Positions 26,086 through 34,081 of a DNA stretch of 64,000 nt are shown here, piece by piece (the first letter of the stretch is position 1; each line of letters opens with the position of its first letter). A model generated the notes under the pieces. It saw nothing but the letters and a program-made list of their open reading frames with translations, searched no databases and was not told the DNA's origin. The stretch spans positions 1,860,001 to 1,924,000 of the forward strand of contig NZ_ADVG01000004.1 of NCBI RefSeq assembly GCF_000178855.1, read 5' to 3'. A program made the position numbers and the translations under genes. This DNA is from Ktedonobacter racemifer DSM 44963. Its GTDB lineage: Bacteria; Chloroflexota; Ktedonobacteria; Ktedonobacterales; Ktedonobacteraceae.

Positions 26086-27213
26086 ATGAGGAATCCATTA
26101 TGGACTGTGTGGCAGGACCAGGTCAAGGAATTTTTTACGCACTTGCATGGGCATCAAAGCAAAACGCTTGCGCTGTTTGTGGTCGGAGTGATCAAAGCCC
26201 GGAGTCTGGTGATCCCGGTCGTGGCCGAAGAGCTGTTAGCCGAGAGTGAAGCGAAGGCGAGTAGCATCGAGCGTCGTCTGGAGCGCTTTTTAAGCAATGA
26301 GCGTATTGAGACCGAGAAGACCTGGGACGCGCTGCTTGCCCAAGTGCTGCCCTTTTTTCGGCGAGGCCCGTTGCGCCTGGTCATCGATCTCACCTCCTAT
26401 GAAGAGCATGCGCAAGTGATTTACATCGGTCTGCTGCACCAATCTCGCGTTTTACCGCTGGTATGGAAAGTCATGCCAGGCTGGCAAAGGTGGGATCAAG
26501 GCTTGTGGGAGTGCATTGAAGAGCTGTTCAAGCGACTGGCTCCTCACATCGGCGAGGCGGAGTGCACTGTGCTTGGCGATAGCGCATTTGGCTGCTCTCC
26601 GATGGTCGCTCTTTGTCAGAAATACGGCTGACATTACCTCTTCAGAATTTGTGCCCATCATACCTGCCAGCCCTACGCGCCTGCTGGTCATCTCTTGCCT
26701 TCTCGTCGGGTCTGCGATGTGGTCGCCACGCAAGGCTCGCGGTTTTATGGACGCGTTCGGTTATGGCAGGAGGAACAGCTTGAGACCAACCTGAGTGCCT
26801 ATTGGGACCCGCATGAGGAAGAAGCTCTGCTGGTCATTTCTGACCGTCCCGCAGGTGGAGCCCGCTTGCGAGAGTATCGCTTGCGGTGGCGAGTGGAATC
26901 CACCTTCCAGGATTTGAAGAGTCGTGGGTGGCAGTGGGAAAGCTGTCATGTGCGCCGGTTGGATCGCATCGATCGGATGCTGCTCGTGCTCTTTCTCGCC
27001 GTCTGGTGGCTGGTTCATGGGGCTGCCTCCTGTATGCATCATGGCAAACGCGATCGCTATGATCGCCATGACCGCCGCGACAAGAGCATTTTCCGCATTG
27101 GCAGGCTGTATCTGTTAGATCTTGCGGGCAACTCCTCTCGTCTCTGCGAACGTAAGAAATGTTTATTATTTCGAGGTTCGTCGGTCAAATGGCGTTTTTC
27201 TCTTCGCTTTTGA
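26086..27213 (+). pseudogene. IS4-family transposase with in-frame TGA
   Basis: Catalytic aspartates lie in RLVIDLTSYEEH and TVLGDSAFG. The C-terminal part holds YRLRWRVESTFQDLKSRGW, which fits the IS4 signature Y-(2)-R-(3)-E-(6)-K exactly. The frame is uninterrupted except for TGA at 26629-26631, where family members would have tryptophan (LCQKYG-stop-HYLFRICAHH), so one TGG to TGA change explains it. Unless the codon is read through, the product ends before the catalytic glutamate. Upstream, AGAGG is the only weak ribosome-binding site. Confidence 0.85.
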
Positions 27214-27223
27214 TGCGCCGAGC

Positions 27224-27637
27224 CTATTGCTCTCTGTACAGGGATGCGGTGATCTTCTGCAAGGTCTCCTGCTTGTCTGCCTTGCTGATGTGGTGGGCGG
27301 TCTGCTGCGAGCGAAAATCGACAGCGCGCCAGCGAGGATAGATATGCAGATGAAAGTGGAAGACCTCTTGACCAGCAGCTAACTCATTAGCTTGCGTCAG
27401 GTAAATCCCTTCGCACTCCAGTCCCAGTTTGACAGCACGAGCGATCTCTCTTGCTGCTCTCATGATGTGGGCACCAGTTACGTCATCCAAGGAATAAATA
27501 GTGGGAATATGTTGCTTGGGCACGACCAGCGGGTGATTTTCTTTGGAAAGAAAGACGATAATGTGCTCATCTTCTGTCACCACATAGGCTGGGGCTTGAT
27601 GGTGAATAATCTGGCAAAAAATGCAGTTCTCACTCAT
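27224..27637 (-). CDS. HIT-family (histidine triad) protein, 137 aa
   Basis: Small nucleotide hydrolase or transferase of the HIT superfamily. The triad is H94-x-H96-x-H98 in VFHFHLHIYPR. The N-terminus CIFCQII with C5 and C8 is the usual zinc-binding start, and PLVVPKQHIPTIY follows. AAGGAGAGG precedes the ATG at 27637. It lies wholly inside the 20-bp inverted ends at 25907-25926 and 27739-27758, tail to tail with the transposase. If those are the real ends, this housekeeping-type enzyme is a passenger. Function is likely cleavage of nucleoside phosphoramidates or dinucleotides; no local pathway is visible. Confidence 0.9.
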   Translation of the reverse strand: MSENCIFCQIIHHQAPAYVVTEDEHIIVFLSKENHPLVVPKQHIPTIYSLDDVTGAHIMRAAREIARAVKLGLECEGIYLTQANELAAGQEVFHFHLHIYPRWRAVDFRSQQTAHHISKADKQETLQKITASLYREQ

Positions 27638-27758
27638 GCGGTAGGGCTCCTCTCCTTCATTTCGCTGTTCATTATATCAGAGTCTAGATACGCCTCTCCC
27701 TTCACTTCTTCCCTCTTTGAAGATGTTCTACATGAGCTAAAAAGTGTCAGGGAGAGAG

Positions 27759-28089
27759 GGTCCCACCCCTGGTGGCGCATATTCCGGTGGCCCTCAGCCA
27801 GGATTGGCAGGCGGTGAACGTGGCGGCGCGCAAGCAATTGGGGTACTATGGGCACTTTCCCTCCTATGTCAGCATGTTTGCCGAGGCGGGTTTCCCCGTT
27901 TCGCCCGAGGGTGAGCTGAGTGACGCGCTGCTTGAGAACCTGGTTGTCACAGGGGATGACGCCGCGATTTCGGAGCACTTCAAGAAGCTATTGGCATCCG
28001 GCCTGGATGAATTGCTGGTGATGCCCATCGTTGTAGCGAATGCCAAAGATGAACGAGAGCGCTTGGCTCGCTTGATTGGTCAAATTTAA
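27759..28089 (+). pseudogene. Luciferase-like monooxygenase, C-terminal fragment
   Basis: Residues from PPLVAHIPVALSQDWQAVN through GYYGHFPSYVSMFAEAGFP, LLENLVVTGDDAAI and ASGLDELLVMPIV match the last third of F420-dependent LLM-class oxidoreductases, which are usually ~300 aa. The match begins within 2 bp of the right end of the IS4-like element, so the N-terminal two thirds were lost there. No start with a ribosome-binding site exists for the remaining piece. Confidence 0.75.
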
Positions 28090-28099
28090 TACTTGGATA

Positions 28100-28150
28100 A
28101 ATGAAGCGAGCGTTCTCTCCTCCAAGCGAAGAGGAACCGCCCGCTTCATT
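28100..28150 (+). terminator. Hairpin after the monooxygenase fragment
   Basis: AATGAAGCGAGCG (28100-28112) pairs with CGCCCGCTTCATT (28138-28150) at 12 of 13 positions, with an inner CCTC/GAGG stem. It starts 11 bp after the stop and probably ended the original transcript. Confidence 0.5.
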
Positions 28151-28279
28151 GTACAGATTCAGACTCACTTCATTCTGGGATCTACACTGGGAAAGCCTTA
28201 CCTCATCTTGGTGCCGGGGCGGAACTCTGGGGGGAGGGGAGCATTGAGTAGCTCCTCACGCGATACAATACGCATACAG

Positions 28280-29038
28280 CTACACTCCCTGCCCCTGATG
28301 CTGGTCCACCAGCTCCAACAGCGCTTTTACCTGAACCACCATCGACTGAACCAGCTGCTCGATCAAGATCCTCGCTTTTTCTGGGTCCGCGTCTTCGGGC
28401 GCCCCCCAGATCCCCTGGCGGGTAATCCCATACGAGCCGATCGCCTGCAGCACCGGTTGCGTCTTGGCGGGAGCAATTTGGGGCTCGAAGTGCGCATCCC
28501 CAGAGATCGCCTCGGGGACCAGCTCGGGCCAGTACGCCCGCATGATGCCGGTCTCAATGGCCCCACCATGGACATCCTTAGCGGTAGTCATGCGGCTTCG
28601 CTCCCAGGCCGCGCCGACCTGCGCACTTCCAGGGATCACCGCACAGGGGATCTGCTCGACCGCCGTAATCTCGGTCGCCAGGGCTCCAAGTAAGTCGTTC
28701 CCCCCGTGCCAGTTCACGAGGAGCAACAGGAAGGGTGTCTCCCACCGCATCAGGCTTTTGGCGATGTCGTGGATCGTAGCCGCAAGCGTGGTGACTGTAA
28801 GCGCGACCGTTCCCAGGCCAGCGTGCTCCCAGGAGCATGAAAATGGCAGAGCAGGGAGCAACAGCGCCATTTCCTCGCCCAAGCCTACAGAAAGCTTTTG
28901 TGCCAGAAGCTCCGCTATCCTGGCATCAGTATCAACGGGTAAATAAGGACCGTGCTGTTCGATGCTACCAATAGGGAGAATCGCCACGCGTCGCCGGTCG
29001 CTTTTGAGCGCAGGCGCTGGCTGATGGGTGGTCGCCAT
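28280..29038 (-). CDS. Creatininase-family amidohydrolase, 252 aa
   Basis: Metal-dependent amidohydrolase of the creatininase/MftE group. The metal site is visible in LPIGSIEQHGPYLPVDTD (E27, H29, D36) and NWHGGN, with a later glutamate in AIETG. The length matches the family. Members split creatinine, formamidopyrimidine-type cyclic amides or the mycofactocin leader peptide; no mycofactocin genes are near, so the substrate stays open. GGAGG lies 7 nt before the ATG. It is transcribed alone, with two strong hairpins upstream (29116-29196 and 29239-29295) that separate it from the sigma-factor operon. Confidence 0.88.
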   Translation of the reverse strand: MATTHQPAPALKSDRRRVAILPIGSIEQHGPYLPVDTDARIAELLAQKLSVGLGEEMALLLPALPFSCSWEHAGLGTVALTVTTLAATIHDIAKSLMRWETPFLLLLVNWHGGNDLLGALATEITAVEQIPCAVIPGSAQVGAAWERSRMTTAKDVHGGAIETGIMRAYWPELVPEAISGDAHFEPQIAPAKTQPVLQAIGSYGITRQGIWGAPEDADPEKARILIEQLVQSMVVQVKALLELVDQHQGQGV

Positions 29039-29115
29039 AGTTTTCCTCCGGTTTATTAAAAGTCATGCCGTTTTATAATTATACACACCCTCGCTCGCCA
29101 CAACAGCGGCAACCA

Positions 29116-29196
29116 GAGGTAAGGCTAGGATCACTACAAAAATCTATCACAAGGTTGCCTTGTGATAGATTTTTGTAGTGATCCTAGCCTTACCTC
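29116..29196. repeat. Perfect 39-bp-stem hairpin with a 3-nt loop
   Basis: The arms 29116-29154 and 29158-29196 are exact reverse complements around TTG; the outer end is GAGGTAAGGC. It lies 78 bp upstream of the creatininase start and downstream of the sigma operon. Such a stem would be a very strong terminator or cruciform. It shares its design, but not its sequence, with 50141-50199 and 58058-58130. Confidence 0.85.
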
Positions 29197-29238
29197 AAAA
29201 TGGCACGAAAAAATGTTATCACCCCAAGAAGAGAGCCA

Positions 29239-29295
29239 GGAGTACATGAAAAGAGAGGTGGGTTTTTATTTCCAGCCTCTCTTTTCATGTACTCC
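29239..29295 (-). terminator. Hairpin (20-bp stem) downstream of the sigma operon
   Basis: GGAGTACATGAAAAGAGAGG (29239-29258) pairs perfectly with 29276-29295 around a 17-nt loop. It is 120 bp past the stop of the last gene of the leftward sigma-factor operon. Confidence 0.65.
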
Positions 29296-29417
29296 AACAA
29301 AGAGGACACGCACAACTCGTGTTTCTGCTCACTGTCGGCCTGCACCTGGTAACAACGTATGGTGCTACCGCTACCCTTCCATATCTCTGGGCAAGTCTCC
29401 CACGAGGAAACAGAGGA

Positions 29418-30419
29418 TTACGCTGGCTGGGGCGTAGGAACGGTTGCGACATCGAGTCCGTAGTTACTTACTAACCAACCAGTCCCACCCATCGGCGCAT
29501 CTGGCCCCTGTCCCGCTTGTTCCACATGCAGTAGGAGAACAGTCATTAGATGCCTGTTTACATCTTTGACTTCGCTCGCAGCCTGCCCAAGCTGGCTCTT
29601 ATAGAGCTGGAAGGTGACTGAGACGGTCACCAGTTGCTGTTGTTGGTCATGCTTATAAATAAGTATCGAGGCATCCTCGTTAATGGTCTGTTGCACCAGG
29701 TGTTGCTGTTGCACCTGGTCGTACAGCAAGCTGTTGGCCGCGCGGACATCGTTGGTTTGAAAGCGGATCTTCGCCGCGAGCGTCAGCAGGAAGACGCTTG
29801 CTATAAAGGTCCCGCCATGGTGGGCCCTGGTTCCAGCTTCCCGAAAATCCAAGGTCATTTCTCGGTCAACAAAGGCAATGGCGGTCCGTAGGGCGAGCAA
29901 CGCATCAGCGTTACTGCGATCCCAGTTTTGGGGGAGTTGGAGATCTCCGCTCGTAACGTAGATTGGCGTGGGGGTTAACCCCGGTGATGCCGGGCGAGTC
30001 GGCTGCTGGGTCGGAGGCTGGTTTCCCTGCGTCCCCTGACGATGTACTGTCGTTGTTGAGTTGCCCGCTGGTGGCGGTGTAATCTGGACTGACGAAGCGA
30101 ACACGATTGCAGTCATTGCGGATATGCACAAAATAACCGCTACCAGCGCGGCCAGGACCCAGGTGGTGAGTACTCGCCGGCGCCGCGGTTGTGGTGGCTG
30201 TTGAGGGAACGCGGGTGAAGCAACCGGCGGTGGGTTGGACGTGTGTGAGGCGGTCGCCGACACGGCCGCAACCGTACCATCACCTGGATTATTTCCTGGA
30301 AAGGGGGGTGATGAAGTAAACGGTAAGGGAGGCGGAAGTGGCCCTGAGTGGAGAACGCCAAACCCCGCCACCTCATCGTCACGTAGGAAGAAGGGCTTTT
30401 CGTCGAAGCTGTTGTTCAT
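29418..30419 (-). CDS. Proline-rich single-span membrane protein, 333 aa
   Basis: I do not recognise a family. A cytoplasmic N-terminus of ~80 residues, rich in Pro, ends in RRRR. A membrane span follows at about 85-110 (TWVLAALVAVILCISAMTAI), then a Thr/Pro/Gln-rich linker and an extracytoplasmic domain (about 155-333) with mixed helices and strands. The topology resembles TcpC- or VirB8-like proteins and anti-sigma factors with external sensor domains. It is the third gene of a coupled operon: its ATG overlaps the stop of the degenerate receiver (ATGA), which in turn overlaps the sigma gene. A role in controlling that sigma factor is plausible but unproven. Confidence 0.7.
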   Translation of the reverse strand: MNNSFDEKPFFLRDDEVAGFGVLHSGPLPPPLPFTSSPPFPGNNPGDGTVAAVSATASHTSNPPPVASPAFPQQPPQPRRRRVLTTWVLAALVAVILCISAMTAIVFASSVQITPPPAGNSTTTVHRQGTQGNQPPTQQPTRPASPGLTPTPIYVTSGDLQLPQNWDRSNADALLALRTAIAFVDREMTLDFREAGTRAHHGGTFIASVFLLTLAAKIRFQTNDVRAANSLLYDQVQQQHLVQQTINEDASILIYKHDQQQQLVTVSVTFQLYKSQLGQAASEVKDVNRHLMTVLLLHVEQAGQGPDAPMGGTGWLVSNYGLDVATVPTPQPA

Positions 30420-30898
30420 AAAGTAAACCTCGAAGGGAGAGCAGAGAGCTGTTTCCAGTCAATGCAGGGAATAGAGTCGACATTCTCTTTGCGACGCTCA
30501 GGGAGGAGAGTGTCAAGCAAGGCCTGACAGCCCTTCTGCTGAAAGGGTTTGCGCAGGTACCCGATACTCATTCCCACCTGGAGGCGAAGGAGCATCCCGG
30601 TGAGCGCCATCTGCAGTCCCTCCCGGCCCTGATGGCGTCCATAGAGTATAATATGCGTCTGCGGCATCACCTCGTGAAATGCCTTGAGGAGGGAGATCGG
30701 TTTCGGTTGCCATTCCCAGATCAAGAGGTGAGGAATGGCAATCTTTCCCCAGCGGCACATCTGGAGCAGGTGCACTCCTGTTTGGGACAACTGGAGCGAT
30801 GCTACCCCTTCTCGCCTCAGCGCTACAGCGACTATTTTTCGCTGTAGCGCTGAGGCGAGAATGAACGCCGTGGGCGTCGGGTTAGACGAAATCTGCAT
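30416..30898 (-). CDS. Degenerate receiver-like protein, 160 aa
   Basis: The fold pattern of a response-regulator receiver is visible: AFILASALQRKIVAVALRREG, then IPHLLIWEWQPKP, TQTHIILYG-like strand four (MPQTHIILYGRHQG) and IGYLRKPF, where the Lys-Pro pair is in place. The expected phospho-aspartate is replaced (WEW in strand three) and the N-terminal acidic pair is absent, so it should not be phosphorylated. It overlaps the sigma gene by 17 nt and the membrane-protein gene by 4 nt, implying fixed stoichiometry. A protein-protein switch for the sigma factor, as with PhyR-like regulators, is one idea. A perfect 22-bp palindrome (30809-30861) lies inside the coding sequence. Confidence 0.6.
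   Translation of the reverse strand: MQISSNPTPTAFILASALQRKIVAVALRREGVASLQLSQTGVHLLQMCRWGKIAIPHLLIWEWQPKPISLLKAFHEVMPQTHIILYGRHQGREGLQMALTGMLLRLQVGMSIGYLRKPFQQKGCQALLDTLLPERRKENVDSIPCIDWKQLSALPSRFTL
30809..30861. repeat. 22-bp-stem palindrome within the receiver-like gene
   Basis: Arms 30809-30830 and 30840-30861 (inner end CGCTACAGCG) are exact reverse complements around a 9-nt loop, about 40-90 nt after the start codon of the gene. In mRNA it would form a strong stem behind the initiation region, and might attenuate translation or transcription after the sigma gene. Confidence 0.8.
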
Positions 30899-31823
30899 AG
30901 TCCATCTCCTGACCGGAGGCCCGCATGGCTTGTACTTGATAGCGTAGTTTTAGAAGCGCTCGCATTTCAATTTGCCTGACGGCTTCGTGGCTCAGACCCA
31001 ATTGTGTGCCTATTTGCGGATAGGTGCTTTCATCCTGTTTCTGGTCGGAGATAGCCCCGGAAAGGAGCGCTTCTAACCCCTCCTCGCGTTGCTGCTGGAG
31101 GCCATAGCGTAATACGAGGACCTGGCGTTCCCGCTGTGTGAGGCCCGCCCGGAGAAAAAGCTGATGGAGGAGCTGGCGTTGAGCCCCCTGCATACAGTAC
31201 TGCTCGGGGGTAGGAGCCGGATCCTCGAACTCGAACGGGACCGCATCAAAGCTCACATGCGTCGCCTTACTGCGTTCATACGCTACCATCAGTTTGGCAT
31301 GAGCCTGGTCCTGCATAGCCTGGCCATCTGGAGTTGTCGGCGCCTCCGGGAGGTGTCTGAGTTGCTCTTGAAGATACAAGGGGATACGGATTTTGTGTAT
31401 TTGCCTGGCAAGCTCCCGACAAATATACTGCCGAATCCAGTGGGTGGCATAGGTGCTGAAGCGATAGCCTTTGGTTGGGTCGAACTTCTCGACGGCGTGT
31501 ATGAGTCCGATATTGCCTTCCTGGATCAAGTCCATGATATCGACCCCGAAACCGCGGTATTGGTAGGCCACGCTCCGGACCAGTCGGAGGTTTGCCTCGA
31601 CCAGGCGATTCTTTGCCTGTTGCACATCGGGATTGGCACCATCAGCAGAGACGGTACGAAACTGAAGCCGCGTCCCTCGCTGCTTTCCCGCTCCTTCTAT
31701 ACGTTGAGCGAGCCCAACCACTTCGTCTGGAGAAAGGAGGGAAAACCCAGCAATATCGCGCTTGTAGAGCCGGTAAACGTCGCCCATTTCCGGCTGCTCG
31801 GTGCGTAGAGCTGCTGTTGACAT
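30882..31823 (-). CDS. Sigma-70 family RNA polymerase sigma factor, 313 aa
   Basis: RpoD-like (group 2 or 3) sigma factor. Region 1.2 lies at about 12-45 (DVYRLYKRDIAGFSLLSPDE). Region 2 at about 72-140 contains NLRLVRSVAYQYRG, DLIQEGNIGL and the -10 recognition helix KGYRFSTYATHWIRQ. Region 3 follows, and region 4 at about 230-300 has LTQRERQVLVLRYGL and the -35 helix GLSHEAVRQIEMRAL. A 30-residue insertion in region 4 (LLSGAISDQKQDES) is unusual. AGGAGA precedes the ATG. It is the first gene of a coupled operon with a degenerate receiver and a membrane protein. GTATAAGCA boxes lie 270-410 bp upstream. Confidence 0.92.
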   Translation of the reverse strand: MSTAALRTEQPEMGDVYRLYKRDIAGFSLLSPDEVVGLAQRIEGAGKQRGTRLQFRTVSADGANPDVQQAKNRLVEANLRLVRSVAYQYRGFGVDIMDLIQEGNIGLIHAVEKFDPTKGYRFSTYATHWIRQYICRELARQIHKIRIPLYLQEQLRHLPEAPTTPDGQAMQDQAHAKLMVAYERSKATHVSFDAVPFEFEDPAPTPEQYCMQGAQRQLLHQLFLRAGLTQRERQVLVLRYGLQQQREEGLEALLSGAISDQKQDESTYPQIGTQLGLSHEAVRQIEMRALLKLRYQVQAMRASGQEMDYADFV

Positions 31824-32092
31824 AGCATATTCTCCTGTGTGAGAAAAACAATTTTGTATATGCTGTTGTACTGTATTCGGCTTTCTCTCCTCTCCACCCT
31901 CTATGTATGCCTCAAGAGAGCAATATGAAGCTCTTGGCTGTACTTTTGTGCACTTTCAAGAGGGAGGATCATCCAGCATGGAAAGCCCTCTCATTGGTCA
32001 TCTGACAGGCAAGAGCGGGAGGCGTAAGAGGAAAGGCGTCTACACAGGGAGGAGCGAGGAGCGCCAGGTACTTATGTGGGCGGGCGATATCA

Positions 32093-32234
32093 GTATAAGC
32101 AGACTTCCACCGGGGAAGTGGGTGTGAAAGGCGTATGGGAGTGCTGTCCCTGATTTTTGCTTATACGGCCGGAGTTGGTTTCTACAGAAGACCGGTATAA
32201 GCATGGCTGGCTGATGCTCCAGTTAGTATAAGCA
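32093..32234. promoter_or_regulatory. Four GTATAAGCA boxes
   Basis: GTATAAGCA occurs at 32093-32101, 32195-32203 and 32226-32234, and inverted (TGCTTATAC) at 32158-32166. The second and third form a hairpin with extended arms ending in CCGG. Another TGCTTATAC lies near 36172. Clustered 9-mers upstream of a sigma-factor operon suggest activator sites or promoter elements. Confidence 0.5.
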
Positions 32235-32524
32235 AGAGGAATGATGTATCTTATAGCCGCAAAAAGTTAGCAAAAACAACCCCCAAGTCTAGCAGAGTCG
32301 TACTTAGAACACCTGCTATCAAGAGAACAGGGCCATCCACGGTCTGCCCTGACATCAACACACATAAGAAAGGCCGCGACGAACAGAGTTTACAGTGCCG
32401 CTTCTCTCTCTCTTGTTTTTACACGCAATGACCTTTATATATAGCCTTTAAAACACGACAAATCACACGCACTGGAGAGAGTGTACCTTGCGTATCTCCG
32501 GCCACACGTGGATAGGACCTAGAG

Positions 32525-32556
32525 CCGAGGTACGTGTAAAACTAGGACATAGGTAA
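32525..32556 (+). repeat. Diverged copy of the IS607-flanking repeat
   Basis: CCGAGGTACGTGTAAAACTA followed by GGACATAGG matches the inner side of the repeat at 36195-36228 (read on the other strand) with a few changes. It is in the same orientation as the copy at 33899. Confidence 0.5.
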
Positions 32557-32890
32557 GAAAGATAAAACGAGTATTATCTGCTTTTTCTCTCTCATTTCCG
32601 ATGCATCGGTGAACGTTGGAACCTTAGCAGCAGTATCCAGGCTAGGTTCTGGAGAACCTTAGCAGATGAAAAAGCCAGCTTTTTGACTCTTTTTGTGCTG
32701 CTACCCTCTATTAGCAGCAGTATCCCTGTCCTCTGCGGTTTTTCAACGGAATGTACAGCATGAGAGGGACAGGCTCGTGTCAAAAATAGGTCAAATGACC
32801 CATGGAGGAGCCGACATCCATCGACTACACTGGTTACACCATCACGATCAGTGTTTCAACATCTTGATGAATAACGATAGAGGTTTGTGT

Positions 32891-33880
32891 ATGTCCTTGA
32901 AACGTTCTTCGTCACCAAAATCTTTGCAGCCACCATTTCAGGGAAGCTTGCGCCGCGTTTTTTTGCGCAAAAAAACCTTTGTCATTCTTCTGATCTTGTT
33001 CCTTGCCCTCTATAGTATTCTATCCATTGTTCTTGCCACCCTTTTGACCCAGCCCTCAGCATCCGCCCTTATCAGTACACCTGCTGATTTTGGCTTACGC
33101 TATCAACGTGTCAGCATTTTCAGTCGTGAGGATCACCTACAGTTACAGGGCTGGTTCATTCCCGGTGTCCTCGCTGATGGTCATCTCACCACACAGCATG
33201 CTATCATTGTCGTTCATGGCCTGCATGCGAATCGTTCCTACTCCCCCTCAATGGATGCAAGCATAGCACTAGCGCAGCATGGTTTTGCTGTGCTAGCCTT
33301 CGATCTCCGTGGGAATGGTGAATCGGCTCCTGCGCGGCTTTCTCTGGGATACTATGAGCAACGCGATGTCCTTGGGGCTGTTGATTTCTTGCGTTCGGGA
33401 ACATTGCCCTATGCGAACCTGGGGCGTCCACGCAGCATCGAAGGCTGGGGTGATTCTCTCGGGGGAGCGACGCTCTTGCTTGCCGCCGCTCAAGAACCGG
33501 CCATCCAGGCAGTCGTCACCGACAGTGCCTTTGCTGAGGCTTCGTCTCTTATTCGCGAGAAGTCGGGCGTCCCTGGCATTTTGCTGCCAGAGTGTTTGCT
33601 GGCAGCAAAACTGCTCTATGGCATCGATTATGATCAGGTAGGGCCAGTCGACGTTGTGGCGAAGATCGCGCCGCGCCCCTTGCTGCTCATTCACGGTACC
33701 GCCGATGACCTGGTTCCTTTTGAAAACATGCTCCAATTGGCCGCTGCCGCACGCAAAGGCCATGATGCTCACGTACAGACGTGGACACTACCCGGCATGG
33801 CACATGTCAGCGGCATCGTACAAGATAGAAGCGAATACGTCCAGCGTATCGTCACTTTCTTTCAGAAGGCACTCAATTGA
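32891..33880 (+). CDS. Membrane-anchored alpha/beta hydrolase, about 329 aa
   Basis: A basic N-terminus (RRVFLRKK) and one membrane span (VILLILFLALYSILSIVLAT) anchor an extracytoplasmic hydrolase domain. HGLHANRSYS marks the oxyanion region, GNGES the turn after strand four, and WGDSLGG carries the nucleophile serine in place of the usual GxSxG with a small first residue. The acid is in HGTADDLVP and the histidine in GMAHVSG. It resembles BAAT/DUF1749-like or prolyl-oligopeptidase-type hydrolases. The start at 32891 has AGAGG upstream; 32867 is an alternative. Copies of one dispersed repeat lie on both sides (about 32525 and 33899). Substrate unknown. Confidence 0.82.
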   Translation: MSLKRSSSPKSLQPPFQGSLRRVFLRKKTFVILLILFLALYSILSIVLATLLTQPSASALISTPADFGLRYQRVSIFSREDHLQLQGWFIPGVLADGHLTTQHAIIVVHGLHANRSYSPSMDASIALAQHGFAVLAFDLRGNGESAPARLSLGYYEQRDVLGAVDFLRSGTLPYANLGRPRSIEGWGDSLGGATLLLAAAQEPAIQAVVTDSAFAEASSLIREKSGVPGILLPECLLAAKLLYGIDYDQVGPVDVVAKIAPRPLLLIHGTADDLVPFENMLQLAAAARKGHDAHVQTWTLPGMAHVSGIVQDRSEYVQRIVTFFQKALN

Positions 33881-33898
33881 GCAGGACCAAACCGACTG

Positions 33899-33927
33899 AC
33901 CCAAGACCGAGATACGTGCAAAAACAG
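33899..33927 (+). repeat. 29-bp repeat, left of the IS607 pair
   Basis: Begins ACCCAAGACCGAGATACGTG and is an exact reverse complement of 36205-36233. The two bracket the IS607-type genes at distances of 155 bp and 95 bp. Confidence 0.75.
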
Positions 33928-34081
33928 AGCAGAGATGTGAGATGTTATAGTTGATCAAAGCATAACCATCTATTGCAATGATTATCCTTCTCACTTTAAC
34001 CTACGCCTGTTTACCAAACAGCGGACTAGGCGGGAGGATGCACTACGAGCATCCTATGCACCTCTCTCTACTGAGAGATGC

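Larger units (their letters stand above)
25907..27758. mobile_element. IS4-like element with 20-bp perfect ends, apparently carrying a HIT gene
   Basis: CTCTCTCCCTGACACTTTTT at 25907-25926 recurs perfectly inverted at 27739-27758. The rpoC fragment is cut at the left end and a luciferase-like gene fragment begins within 2 bp of the right end, so both edges are true boundaries. Inside are a transposase (26086-27213, with an internal stop) and a HIT-family gene (27224-27637), tail to tail 10 bp apart. No target duplication is visible, and the flanking genes do not belong together, which implies deletion or recombination at the element. Confidence 0.7.
31824..32890. other. About 1.07 kb intergenic region with repeated boxes
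   Basis: No convincing gene. It holds the GTATAAGCA boxes (32093-32234), a 15-bp direct repeat TTAGCAGCAGTATCC near 32624 and 32711, the palindrome CGATGCATCG near 32600, and a copy of the 29-bp repeat family at about 32525-32556. The promoters of the leftward sigma operon and the rightward hydrolase must lie here. Confidence 0.5.

Noticed and set aside
31903..32127. 74-codon frame ahead of the sigma operon
   Set aside because: No ribosome-binding site, low-complexity basic composition, and it overlaps the GTATAAGCA box cluster.
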